From an uncultured Granulosicoccaceae bacterium (GTDB taxonomy: Bacteria > Pseudomonadota > Gammaproteobacteria > Granulosicoccales > Granulosicoccaceae), in assembly GCA_937927895.1 (NCBI GenBank), contig CALGKA010000018.1:62001-126000 (forward strand): a stretch of DNA of 64,000 nt, read 5' to 3'. A model generated the notes under the pieces. The model was given only the letters and a program-made list of their open reading frames with translations. It was not told where the DNA came from and searched no databases. Positions 17,220-26,043 of this stretch are shown here, piece after piece. The position numbers were made by a program, and so were the translations under genes. Positions within the stretch are counted from its first letter, which is position 1. Each line of letters begins with the position of its first letter.

Positions 17220-18656
17220 TTAAAAACCGATGACGTGATCCATTTCTGAGTATTCTCTCGCATGTGTTTCAACTACTGTTGGTCGTGCTGCCGGGCGGAG
17301 CTGGCGCTCAATTGATTGAATCATCGCCCCAGCCACGTCTTGTCCGGTAGCGTCTTCAATCCCCTGCAAGCCTGGGGAAGAATTAATTTCCAGCAATAAC
17401 GGTCCTCTGTTACTGCGTACGATATCGACACCGGCGACGCTGAGATTCATGGTTCTCGCGGCTTTGACAGCCAGAGACTCTTCTTCAGGGGAGATATCAA
17501 CCAAGGTGGCGCTACCACCACGGTGTAAGTTTGCTCGAAACTCTCCGGGGGCGGCTTCACGTTGAATGGCTGCCGCCACTTTGCCATCTATCATGAAACA
17601 GCGTAGATCCTTACCAGCTGCCTCTTGGATATATTCCTGGACTAATAAATTAGCGCGTAAAGATTTCATTGCGTTTATTACGCTCTCGGCGGCTTTGGTA
17701 GTTTCTGCTAGAACCACTCCACGGCCTTGTGTGCCTTCCAGTAGCTTGACTATTAAAGGTGCGCCGCCGACCATTTCGATCAAGTTGTCGGTATCGTTGG
17801 GTGAATTTGCATAGCCTGTGATTGGAATATCAAGCCCTTGTTCCTGCAACATTTGTAGCGAGTAGAGCTTGTCTCGTGATTGAGTAATCGCCGCTGAGTT
17901 ATTCAATGCATAAACTCCAAGGCTCTCAAAGTGGCGTGTGATAGCACAGCCGTAAAATGTTAAGGATGGGCGAATCCTGGGTACAACAGCATCAAAGTCA
18001 TTCAGTATGCGCCCGTCACGGTAGTGCACTGCCGGGCTATCAGCGTCTAGTTTCATGTAGCACTGTTTTATATCGAGAAACACCATCTCATGACCGCGCT
18101 TCTCACCTGCCTCCATGATGCGGCGATTGCTGTGTAGGTCTGGGTTGCTAGCTAGCAACCCAATCTTTAAGCCCGCGCCCGGTACCGGGATCGCTTTGCC
18201 GTAGATCAGGTCAATTTGTTCTGGTGTGACATCGCCATGTAGATAACTTTCTTCGCTATCAACAAGCATTCGTCCGTTCATAGCCTCGCGGCCAAGTAAC
18301 ATTCGATAACCCATTGAATCTCTGTTGGTTAGAGTGAGTTCTATCTCCCAGGTTTGGTTGTTAAGGGTCATGGGTGTTCTGATCACGAAGCGCTTTTCGG
18401 TAGTACCGTTGGAGCTTCTTATTGTTCTACGATCTATTACAGGTGCTTCACATCTTATCGTGGCACGTCTGCTCTTTTGCAAAGGATGCAGATCAAAACG
18501 AACCCATTGATTTGAGTTATGCGTGAACGGTTCGATGTTAAAGGCGTGAATGGATGATGTCTTTGCGCCAGAGTCGATACGTGCTTTCACGGCTGCTATA
18601 TCAAGCTTCGGTAAAGCACACCATTCTTTGGAACCAGATATAAATTTGTTATGCAT
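17220..18656 (-). CDS. RimB-RimK fusion: retropepsin-like domain plus ATP-grasp glutamate ligase
   Basis: Two domains in one chain. Residues about 8-145 form the RimB/ATP-dependent zinc protease-type aspartic domain (VKARIDSGAKTSSIHA with the D-S-G-A-K triad, later MLLGREAMNGRMLVD). Residues about 160-450 are a RimK ATP-grasp (IGLLASNPDLHSNRRI, QSRDKLYSLQMLQEQGLDIP, VKLLEGTQGRGVVLAE, QEYIQEAAGKDLRCFMIDGK in part, LLLEINSSPGLQGIE). RimK adds glutamates to the C-terminus of ribosomal protein S6, and RimB can trim them in Pseudomonas. Having both in one protein suggests coupled writing and editing of the same tail, or modification of another substrate. Confidence 0.9.
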   Translation of the reverse strand: MHNKFISGSKEWCALPKLDIAAVKARIDSGAKTSSIHAFNIEPFTHNSNQWVRFDLHPLQKSRRATIRCEAPVIDRRTIRSSNGTTEKRFVIRTPMTLNNQTWEIELTLTNRDSMGYRMLLGREAMNGRMLVDSEESYLHGDVTPEQIDLIYGKAIPVPGAGLKIGLLASNPDLHSNRRIMEAGEKRGHEMVFLDIKQCYMKLDADSPAVHYRDGRILNDFDAVVPRIRPSLTFYGCAITRHFESLGVYALNNSAAITQSRDKLYSLQMLQEQGLDIPITGYANSPNDTDNLIEMVGGAPLIVKLLEGTQGRGVVLAETTKAAESVINAMKSLRANLLVQEYIQEAAGKDLRCFMIDGKVAAAIQREAAPGEFRANLHRGGSATLVDISPEEESLAVKAARTMNLSVAGVDIVRSNRGPLLLEINSSPGLQGIEDATGQDVAGAMIQSIERQLRPAARPTVVETHAREYSEMDHVIGF

Positions 18657-19156
18657 AAGCTAATTCGGAAACGTTGGAATTGATGGTTATAGACGTGAAA
18701 AAAAGGTTGGTTTGAATTAATTTAGAATTAAATGTGAAGTGGCGCAAATTTCTGGCCAACCTTTGATAACCATCCGTCAATGTTTCATCACTTAGTATTA
18801 CAAGATGTGGGGGTAACTTTCATTCGTGTGCGTATTAGCTAACACTTGTCTGGTTTTTAGATACGTTGAAAATGTTGTTGGCAATTTTTTGACGTCACAC
18901 AACTGACTCAAAAGTGACTAAAGATGAACTCATGTGTTACACGCTTAGAATACTGTCTTTGTGCTGCTTCACAAATTGAGCCTTGCTGCATTACCAAGCC
19001 TGTAAAGCTTGTGGCAAGTCCGCTTTGTGTCTTAGATAACTAGTATTCTCGGTACCACTGCTTAACGACCAAAATGCGGCACAGCATAGGTGATAAGCAG
19101 CCTTCCAGTTAGCGTAGATGCTGGCGGTTGGAGAATGATATTCACTCGGAAAATAA
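18657..19156. other. 500-bp gene-poor stretch before the heparinase fragment
   Basis: No convincing gene, RNA or repeat is seen. The ORF track offers only an 85-aa minus-strand frame without recognisable features. The stretch probably holds the rimB-rimK promoter at its left end and the remains of whatever preceded the heparinase-type fragment. Confidence 0.4.
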
Positions 19157-19159
19157 TTG

Positions 19160-20122
19160 ATGCGAACCAAAATTAAAATTGGTGGTGAAACGCGGGGTGG
19201 TGCTGGCAGTTTGCTTGTGGACAATAACGAGCCTACATTGCTAGACAATGTTGCCCGTTATTTTAGAAGTAAGTATAAGTCAGTGAGAGAACTGAGCGAT
19301 GCTGAGTTTCTTTCAATGTTCGATATACCCGCAGTAAGCTCTTCGTTGAATAACGGCTACAACCTCAGGTCAACAAAAGCGTTTGTGGCTCACTTTCAAG
19401 ATCGAGTAGATAGCGAGTGGTTGCAAGCACCTGCGTATTTAGCAGATCTTGGGTTTAATACGGATCATTGTAGTGAAGAAGAATTAATAGCCCGTGCAGA
19501 TCAAGTGCTGAACTATGATCTAGATTGGAGTGGGGTTCCTCCAGAGCTGAGCTGCGGTGGTGAAATTGACTGGCAAAAGAATATTCTTGAGAACAAAGAA
19601 TGGTTAGCGCGTTTAAATCGCCATAGCTGGTGGCCGTTACTAGGGCGTGCCTATCAACTCACCGGTGATGAGCGTTATGCCATGGCTTTTTCACGCCAGC
19701 TCTCAACCTGGGTGGCTAATCTTCAACATCTGGAGTCTACTGATGAGACGGTGTGGTCTTGCAAGCAAGTAGCTCTTCGGCTTCGTGTCAGCTGGATTCC
19801 AGCATTTGGAATGTTTTATAGCTCACCGTACTTTAATACTTCAAGAAAGCTTGAGATGTTAAGAGCAATATTTGATCAGGCGCGTTTTTTAAAGCAACAA
19901 AAAACCAGTGACAACTTATTGTTTAACGGCGGCTTAGTCTGTGCGGGAATGTCATTCCCGGAACTGCGTGAATCTAAAGGATGGCGCAAAGCTGCGATTG
20001 ATCGCTGTTGGGCGAGTTTGCGAACGGCTAATAAGCATAATGCAGAAGTTGAAAACATTGATTTTAAACATTCAAGCAATCTTCTCGCTTTCAGTGATCG
20101 AGAGTTGGCCACTGCCTGCTAG
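19160..20122 (+). pseudogene. 3'-truncated heparinase II/III-family gene (N-terminal domain only)
   Basis: About 320 residues match the N-terminal alpha-helical toroid domain of heparinase II/III-type polysaccharide lyases: NRHSWWPLLGRAYQLTGDER, VWSCKQVALRLRVSWIPAFG and DNLLFNGGLVCAGMSFPELR in sequence order. Full-length enzymes run to about 550-700 aa with a catalytic beta-sandwich domain; here recognisable similarity fades at about residue 285 and the frame stops at a TAG whose last base adjoins the MITE-like element. Only 26 bp separate the far end of the element from the next gene, so the catalytic half is not present. The protein is probably inactive. No export signal is obvious. The track starts at TTG 19157; ATG 19160 is equally good. 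Confidence 0.7.
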
Positions 20123-20284
20123 CTAGTGCCCATCCATAAACAGCGCGTAGCGAGGTTGTCTCAAGCGCGTGAGATTTGCCTACCATACATAGGCGTTTAG
20201 TCATTCTAAATAACTATATATGGTCGGCGAAAGATCACGCATCCTGGGTGGTCCGCAGTAGTGTTGTTTATGGATGGGCACTAG
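20123..20284. mobile_element. MITE-like element, 162 bp, perfect 20-bp terminal inverted repeats
   Basis: The ends are exact inverted copies of CTAGTGCCCATCCATAAACA (20123-20142 and 20265-20284). The outermost CTAG is itself palindromic and could be a duplicated 4-bp target site, as produced by IS5-type insertion. The interior (122 bp) has no ORF but carries three short hairpins: TCTCA/TGAGA (20159-20174), GCCTA/TAGGC (20178-20194) and TTTAG/CTAAA (20196-20210). This is the anatomy of a non-autonomous element mobilised in trans. No related transposase is in the window. Confidence 0.75.
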
Positions 20285-20310
20285 TTATTGCCACAACTAA
20301 TATGCGGTTG

Positions 20311-22341
20311 TTAGTTTAGGCGTTTAATTTCATTAAACGCCAATTTCATTTGCCCCGCCATTTGTTGATGATGGCGTGGGTCACTTCCCTCTGAAGCGTA
20401 CATTCCACGCTGGTAGCTGTGTACTATGGCGCGCAGTTGTTGTGAATAGTTCGGCCATTTTTTGCATGCTCGTTCAATATAGTTTGAATGAGTCTCGGCT
20501 GGGTTTTTGTTAAGGCCGAAGCGCGCCAATTTATTACACAACACATTCCATTGTTTTTCGCATGGCTTTAGCTTTTGTCGCTGTAGCTCTGAAAGTGGCT
20601 TGAGAATGATAAGAGCCCATACAACAGCTGCTAAAATAAACGCAATAACTATCATTAAGGCGCTGGGCTTTTCAATGCCAAGCTTTTTCCATATGGCCTG
20701 TTGCTTTGACGAATCAAAATCAATGATCATTTTTTGCCAGGCAAAGTTGATTTTGTCCCACTGTAAGCTCGCAGCACTTAACATGGGCAGTTCTAGTCTT
20801 TCCAAATAACTTTGTGATAGATCATTACCTAGTACATCACTTAACCCTTGTTCAACGCGCTGAGGCGCTACAGCAGATGTTGGGTCATAGCGTATCCAGT
20901 GGCCACCGATGTATGCTTCAGCCCATGCGTGTGCATCGGATTGTCGCACTATCATATAGCCTGCATTCATTTTGCCACCCTGGTAGCCGGTTACGACTCT
21001 TGCTGGAATGCCTGCCGCTCGTAACATAAAAACAAAACTGCCAGCGTAGTGTTCACAAAAGCCACTGCGTGTATTGAAAATAAATTCATCTATAGAATGG
21101 TTGCCTAGTTGCGGTGGATTCAACGTGTAGTGAAACGCCTCTTGGTTAAACCATTGCAAAATAGCCTCGGCTACGTCTGCGTTATCGTTGTATTTGGCTC
21201 GTAACTTACGGGCGAATGATTGGGCTTTCGGATTCGTTGTGGTAGTCAGTAGGTTTGTGCTGTCAGGTGCACGGCTTGGTTTGAAGCGGTCACTGATTGT
21301 TGATTTGGCCGTGTAGCGCAGCGGTTGATCAATAATATTTGCAGTGTTTATTTGCAGTTCATCGTTAACGCTTATCAGTAGCTTGGGGTTGTTGATGGCT
21401 ACCGGTGTTTCTGATGGTGTGTCGAGCGCTAACAACCATGGCTGATAGCTTGCTGGTTGGGTGATGGTGTATTCAATTTTGCGACCACTAACCGATACGC
21501 TGCCAGGGTTGTTGTGCCTTGGCAGTGCAAACCAATCGTGCCCGTCAAAGCCGGTTAAAACCGGTCCCCGCCAGTAGCGCTGATGGGGAAGTGGTGGTGT
21601 ATTTTTAAACTCAACACGAAAAGCGACTTCATTAGATTTTGATAAAGAGGCAATGCTACCTGGTGACATTCGTGAAGATAAACCAGTCTGTGCTTGTCCG
21701 TCGTTATTGCCATTGCCGAATCCGTTCATTGGTGCTTGTGAGATCCTGGGTACCACGACGAATAATAGTGCGGCAATTGGCATGGCCTGCAGGAATAGTG
21801 TTGATGTCATATGTACCATGGTGCGGGTATCAGTTTTTATAGCACCACGTTGCAAAGCAAAAAGTGATAAACCAATAAAGTACATTGCTGGTATAGATAA
21901 AATTGCGGCAAACAGTGATTGTTTAAAGAAAAACTGAGTGAGCAGTAGGAACGCGCAAAGAATAATCAGCAGGCTTGCATCATAAGCGCGCTTTGTTTCA
22001 ACGAACTTAAACCCTAGTAGCAAATATAAAAACGCTACACAGGGATCACGCCCGAAAATATGGCCATAGTGGAAGAACACTGCAATGACTGCCACTAACA
22101 CAAAAATAATAGTAAGGGCAGGGGGTAGGCTGAATTGGTGCCTGGGGTGTAGAAAAGTTTTTGCAAGAACTAATGCAATACCTGGAATAGTCAGCCACAA
22201 CGGAAAATGTATTAACAAGGGCAACTGTGAAAGAAACACAGTGATACCCAAAATGCGCAGCGTCTGGCTAGTGAGTGGCGGGCTCGCTTTGCTGGCGCGC
22301 TTGTCCTTATTGGCCGCCTTTGCAGTGGTTCTTATAAACAC
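20311..22341 (-). CDS. TgpA-type transglutaminase membrane protein (DUF3488-transglutaminase-DUF4129)
   Basis: Inner-membrane protein with an N-terminal block of several transmembrane helices (DUF3488), a periplasmic transglutaminase-like domain and a C-terminal helix followed by a DUF4129-type cytoplasmic tail. The transglutaminase triad is visible as RSGFCEHYAGSFVFMLRAAG (Cys), SDAHAWAEAYI (His) and WIRYDPTSAV (Asp). Pseudomonas TgpA, a homologue, is essential; its substrate is not settled. I chose the GTG at 22341, which shares one base with the stop of the DUF58 gene (TAGTG); the track's GTG at 22392 would overlap by 52 bp but has a slightly better GGA upstream. Last gene of moxR-DUF58-tgpA. 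Confidence 0.9.
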   Translation of the reverse strand: MFIRTTAKAANKDKRASKASPPLTSQTLRILGITVFLSQLPLLIHFPLWLTIPGIALVLAKTFLHPRHQFSLPPALTIIFVLVAVIAVFFHYGHIFGRDPCVAFLYLLLGFKFVETKRAYDASLLIILCAFLLLTQFFFKQSLFAAILSIPAMYFIGLSLFALQRGAIKTDTRTMVHMTSTLFLQAMPIAALLFVVVPRISQAPMNGFGNGNNDGQAQTGLSSRMSPGSIASLSKSNEVAFRVEFKNTPPLPHQRYWRGPVLTGFDGHDWFALPRHNNPGSVSVSGRKIEYTITQPASYQPWLLALDTPSETPVAINNPKLLISVNDELQINTANIIDQPLRYTAKSTISDRFKPSRAPDSTNLLTTTTNPKAQSFARKLRAKYNDNADVAEAILQWFNQEAFHYTLNPPQLGNHSIDEFIFNTRSGFCEHYAGSFVFMLRAAGIPARVVTGYQGGKMNAGYMIVRQSDAHAWAEAYIGGHWIRYDPTSAVAPQRVEQGLSDVLGNDLSQSYLERLELPMLSAASLQWDKINFAWQKMIIDFDSSKQQAIWKKLGIEKPSALMIVIAFILAAVVWALIILKPLSELQRQKLKPCEKQWNVLCNKLARFGLNKNPAETHSNYIERACKKWPNYSQQLRAIVHSYQRGMYASEGSDPRHHQQMAGQMKLAFNEIKRLN

Positions 22342-23360
22342 TATTCTGCAGCTGGTTTGGGTGATGTAAAAGCGGCCAATGCGCGCAGACACGATTTTCC
22401 ATACGCCGCACCGCTGCGGCTTTTTTGAGAGTTTGAAAAATCACCGCCGGGCAGTTCAAAGGTATAAATACTGTTTTCACTTATCGCTTTGTTAACCCAG
22501 CTTGCCATGCGTGAAAGTCGTTGTTCAATGGCAAGGTTTGAAGGGGTGTCTTGCCAACGAATAGAGACTTGCTGTTGTTCTGTTTCAGCTTCAAACTTTT
22601 TGCTGTACATTCCGCGGCCACTGGCAGCTTGTTTCCATGCTACGTGTGCAGGTGAGTCGGTATTCTCGTACGTTTTAAGACCTTGGTATTCTTGTTCTCC
22701 AACACGTGGTTTTGATTTTCCGCCGGATTCAGAGGTTTGATTATTAAGCGCCACTGTCGGGTGCTCTGGTTTTGGATACACGTGGGCTGTGACCGGCGTA
22801 TGAACATAACCCCAGGCGCGCCACAAGCCGAGTGGAAAATCACTTGATATTGTGAGCCGTCCCAGTGAGTGAATACCACGCTTAGGTTCTTTTATGAGTA
22901 GGTTGGCTTCTGCTGTGCCGTTAGCCTTTATATCAAATGTATCGTCGGATTGTTCACAACAGATGCGTATTGAACATCTAGCTCGTTTGCGTTCATCGCT
23001 GAGTATTATTTTATACACTAACGGTGTGTCTTCGAAGGTATCGTTAGCTGCGGCGTGAACAAACTTCACTTGCACAAGATTTCTATAGGTTGAAAGCAGG
23101 CAAGAGCAAAACAGACCGATCAATATAAAGCATAACGCGTAGCCAAGGTTAAGGCTGTAGTTGATCGAGGCCATCAGCATAATCGCTAGCACGCCAATAA
23201 AGGCAATGCCGCGAGTGGAGGGTAAAATATAGACACGCTCATGATGAATAGTAAGCGGCAGTGTGTCGGCTGCGCGCGATCGAAAAACGCGTTGCTTAAT
23301 ACGGCTCTTGGTGTTATCGCCTGGTGCGTTAACGTGGCCCTCAGTAGCGTGATTACGCAT
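22341..23360 (-). CDS. DUF58 domain protein
   Basis: Member of the DUF58 family that accompanies MoxR ATPases. Two hydrophobic segments lie near residues 50-90 (GIAFIGVLAIMLMASINYSL and GYALCFILIGLFCSCLLS). The core DUF58 pattern is RVGEQEYQGLKTYENTDSPAHVAWKQAAS, where the usual wording is reg..(G/D)Y..GD..R.IdWk.sA (seen here from 235 to 265, quoted in part as DSPAHVAWKQAASG). It probably works with the MoxR ATPase in assembly or quality control at the membrane. The gene starts 2 bp after the moxR stop. Confidence 0.88.
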   Translation of the reverse strand: MRNHATEGHVNAPGDNTKSRIKQRVFRSRAADTLPLTIHHERVYILPSTRGIAFIGVLAIMLMASINYSLNLGYALCFILIGLFCSCLLSTYRNLVQVKFVHAAANDTFEDTPLVYKIILSDERKRARCSIRICCEQSDDTFDIKANGTAEANLLIKEPKRGIHSLGRLTISSDFPLGLWRAWGYVHTPVTAHVYPKPEHPTVALNNQTSESGGKSKPRVGEQEYQGLKTYENTDSPAHVAWKQAASGRGMYSKKFEAETEQQQVSIRWQDTPSNLAIEQRLSRMASWVNKAISENSIYTFELPGGDFSNSQKSRSGAAYGKSCLRALAAFTSPKPAAE

Positions 23361-23362
23361 CG

Positions 23363-24319
23363 TTAGCTAACGTTGATAGTGCTGATCAGTTGTTTACTAA
23401 GTGGCAGACCGCGGCGTAGTGAGCCCGCTAGGCGATGTGATGCCACACTTGGAAAAACCGCTTGTACATCTTCTGGTAACACCATATCTCTACCGTGCAA
23501 CAGTGCCCATGCTTTACACATGGCTAAAAGGCTCAAACCTGCGCGTGGGCTCAAGCCGCTGCCGCACTCGCCATCAAGCGCCATTTGTCTACTCGCATCT
23601 AATAGCGCCTGTACATAATCCAATACTGGCGCTGCGGTATGAATTTGTTTCGCAAGTGCTTGCCAATAAAGCAGGCTTTCAGCTGTCATCACAGGTTCTG
23701 TGGTATCCAGCATTTCGCGTCGATCGATACCTGCCAGTATTTCTCTTTCTGATTGGCGGTCCGGGTAACCCAATTCTATGCTGACCATAAAACGGTCGAG
23801 CTGAGATTCTGGTAGTGGGTATACGCCCAGCTGCTCTTGCGGGTTCTGAGTCGCCACTACAAAAAAAGGTTTGCCCAACTGATAGGTGATTCCATCGGCC
23901 GTTACTTGATGCTCTTCCATGGCTTCAAGAAGTGCGCTTTGTGTCTTTGGTGGCGCACGGTTAAGTTCATCTGCAAGTAACAAAGAGGTGAATACTGGGC
24001 CTTCATGAAAACGAAACGTTTGTTTGGCGACATCAAAGATTGAAATGCCTATGACATCTGCGGGGAGTAAGTCACTAGTGAATTGAACTCGATTCCAATG
24101 CAGCCCAAGGGTGGCGGCCAACGCTCTAGCAAGAGTAGTCTTGCCAACGCCCGGGATATCTTCAACTAATAAGTGACCCGCTGCGAGCATGGTGGCGAAC
24201 GCCAATTTGAGTTCGTCTTGCTTGCCAATCACTATTGATTCTAGCTGCGCTACAACAGAATCAATTTGGCGGTATTCGTCTGCGGTGGCTCTAGTTGGCA
24301 TCACTTTGTCTAAGTTCAC
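23363..24319 (-). CDS. MoxR-family AAA+ ATPase
   Basis: Chaperone-like ATPase. Walker A is GVGKTTLARALA, Walker B is SLLLADELNRAPPKTQSALL, and the MoxR hallmark MEEHQVT and ATQNPQEQLGVYPLPESQLDRF (in part) follow. Length 318 aa is standard. It is the first gene of the moxR-DUF58-tgpA unit. The track start is a GTG (24319); ATG 24301 is an alternative close by. Confidence 0.93.
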   Translation of the reverse strand: MNLDKVMPTRATADEYRQIDSVVAQLESIVIGKQDELKLAFATMLAAGHLLVEDIPGVGKTTLARALAATLGLHWNRVQFTSDLLPADVIGISIFDVAKQTFRFHEGPVFTSLLLADELNRAPPKTQSALLEAMEEHQVTADGITYQLGKPFFVVATQNPQEQLGVYPLPESQLDRFMVSIELGYPDRQSEREILAGIDRREMLDTTEPVMTAESLLYWQALAKQIHTAAPVLDYVQALLDASRQMALDGECGSGLSPRAGLSLLAMCKAWALLHGRDMVLPEDVQAVFPSVASHRLAGSLRRGLPLSKQLISTINVS

Positions 24320-24748
24320 GGTACGTTAACGTTGGATCGGCAAAAATGGCGGCTCCTTGAAATAAGCGGTCGAGCTTGGGAAGAGGTTCATGGTGTTGTA
24401 CTTTAGTTAGACACTATTATTCTTAACTTTGCCAAGTCTGCGGTGTATTTGAGCCTTAAGAACCTGATTTTTTGAGATTTTGCGTTCATTTACGTTAAAA
24501 ACTTGTTTTAACAACGGTAAAATAGCAACAATACAGTCGTCGCCAACACATCCGGTGATGCGATGACTCAAAGTGCAAACTAGTAAAAAAACAATAAAGT
24601 AAGACCGACTGGTTTCAGTAATTTTGGTTGTGGGCCGATATAATGGTCCGTGGTTGAGAAACCGGTAAGACACAGAAAATGGAAGTCCGCAAAAGTGGTG
24701 CACCAAGCCCTTTTAAATACCGTGTCATTTGTCCCTGGAGCTATATGA
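24320..24748. promoter_or_regulatory. 429-bp divergent intergenic region (moxR / phosphatase)
   Basis: Must carry promoters for moxR (minus) and the phosphatase gene (plus). A perfect -10 hexamer TATAAT is at 24639-24644, about 105 bp before the phosphatase start, but no good -35 is spaced correctly. No ORF or RNA gene was recognised. Confidence 0.4.
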
Positions 24749-25384
24749 ATGCTTGGAATAGTTAATAACAATTCAAATAAGATACACACCGTGAGCATTC
24801 CCGGCCGTAGAGGTGTGATCGGCATGGCCGCCTGTCCAGGTATTCGAATTGAATCTGCGCGGCGAGGTAATGTGCAAAAAAATCTCCGCAGAGATCTAGC
24901 GGCCTGCCAAGAGTGGGGTGCAAGCGGAATAGTCACCTTCAATGAGCCGGACGAGTTGCACGGGCTGGGCTTGGGTGATTTAGGCAATCACATCATGGAT
25001 TCCGGTTTTTGGTGGCGCCATCTACCGATCGTTGATATGAATGTCCCGGATGCGGCCTTTGAAGATGCCTGGGCAGTAGAGGGTAAGCAGTTGGTAGCCT
25101 CCTTAATAGCAGGTGAAAGAATTGTATTGCACTGTCTTGCAGGGCTTGGCCGCACCGGAATGATCGCTGCTAGACTGCTTGTAGATATGGGCATGAGTCC
25201 GGCAATAGCCGTGGCTGAAGTACGTAAAGTGCGGCCAAGAGCCATTCAAACCGACGATCAAGAAAAGTACGTGCATAAGTTTGGCCGTCAGAAACGACAG
25301 CAAAACTGGACACCACCAGCATCCCCGCGCAGTGGCCAGTACGCGACCACACCTCGCGGACCTATCAAGGGTTTTGGTACCTAA
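24749..25384 (+). CDS. Dual-specificity / tyrosine phosphatase-like protein
   Basis: Cysteine-based phosphatase. The catalytic P-loop HCLAGLGRTGMIAARLL has the CX5R signature (C-LAGLG-R), and a general-acid Asp is probably in VDMNVPDAAFED about 40 residues before it, as in CDKN3/DSP-like bacterial enzymes. The N-terminal GRRGVIGMAACPGI block matches bacterial homologues that begin with a small sheet. ATG 24749 has a GGAG nine bases upstream. The protein ends in a basic Pro/Arg/Gly-rich tail of about 30 residues with no known role. It is followed by a 10-bp hairpin and the oxidoreductase module, to which no functional link can be shown. Confidence 0.8.
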   Translation: MLGIVNNNSNKIHTVSIPGRRGVIGMAACPGIRIESARRGNVQKNLRRDLAACQEWGASGIVTFNEPDELHGLGLGDLGNHIMDSGFWWRHLPIVDMNVPDAAFEDAWAVEGKQLVASLIAGERIVLHCLAGLGRTGMIAARLLVDMGMSPAIAVAEVRKVRPRAIQTDDQEKYVHKFGRQKRQQNWTPPASPRSGQYATTPRGPIKGFGT

Positions 25385-25399
25385 CACCAAACCTGCTTT

Positions 25400-25424
25400 G
25401 TAGGTCAGGGTCCTCCTGACCTAC
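25400..25424. terminator. Hairpin after the phosphatase gene
   Basis: Perfect 10-bp stem GTAGGTCAGG / CCTGACCTAC with a 5-nt loop, 16 bp after the phosphatase stop. No T-run follows, so it may be a transcript-end structure or an operator. A second dyad, AGTGCT...AGCACT (25446-25469), lies about 100 bp before the ferredoxin start. Confidence 0.5.
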
Positions 25425-25567
25425 TGTAATAAACTCCTCCAAATCAGTGCTAAGTTACAGTTAAGCACTAGGCCGTTTTCTGTGATATGTTCGAAGCAGG
25501 CGGATGGCTTCGCGCTTTCGCCAACCGAAATTGCAAAAGAAAACCAAAGCCTTCGGAGGAAAAATAA

Positions 25568-26041
25568 ATGCAGAAGTCCCTGAATATTGACCCAGCTAAG
25601 TGTACTGGCTGTCTACAGTGTGAAATGGCCTGTTCTCTAGAGAATGAAGGTATATTCAACACTTCTAAATCCAGAATCAAAGTCTTTACCTTTCACGAAG
25701 AAGGTAAATTCGTACCCTATACCTGCACCCAATGCGATGAAGCGTGGTGCATGCATGCCTGCCCAGTTGATGCCATTGTGGTGAACGCGGCTACGGGCTC
25801 CAAAGATGTTGTCGCTGATTTATGTGTTGGGTGTAAAGTCTGCACCATCGCGTGCCCGTTTGGCACCGTCAACTACAATGCAGATTCTGGTAAAGTAGTG
25901 AAATGTGATCTTTGTGGTGGTGATCCCCAGTGTGTTGCCGCATGCCCAACGGACGCCATTACTTACGTAGATGCAAATGCAACCGGCTTAGATAAAATGC
26001 GTCAATGGGCCGGTAAAACAGACACAACGGTAGGAGGTTAA
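25568..26041 (+). CDS. Four-cluster ferredoxin-like subunit of aldehyde oxidoreductase
   Basis: Polyferredoxin of the HycB/AorA kind, predicted to carry four [4Fe-4S] clusters from sixteen cysteines grouped as CTGCLQCEMAC, CTQCDEAWCMHACP, CVGCKVCTIACP and CDLCGGDPQCVAACP. It passes electrons between the catalytic tungsten/molybdenum subunit and an electron acceptor. A strong GGAGG precedes the ATG, and the next gene starts 2 bp after the stop, with its own AGGAGG overlapping the last codons. In Aromatoleum a ferredoxin-like AorA precedes the AOR catalytic subunit in the same way. Confidence 0.92.
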   Translation: MQKSLNIDPAKCTGCLQCEMACSLENEGIFNTSKSRIKVFTFHEEGKFVPYTCTQCDEAWCMHACPVDAIVVNAATGSKDVVADLCVGCKVCTIACPFGTVNYNADSGKVVKCDLCGGDPQCVAACPTDAITYVDANATGLDKMRQWAGKTDTTVGG

Positions 26042-26043
26042 TC

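Noticed and set aside
18991-19248. 85-aa minus-strand ORF in the gene-poor stretch
   Set aside because: Overlaps the start of the heparinase-type frame, has no recognisable motif or ribosome-binding site and looks like a chance frame.
24407-24706. 99-aa minus-strand ORF between moxR and the phosphatase gene
   Set aside because: Low-complexity, no motif, and it would occupy the divergent promoter region.
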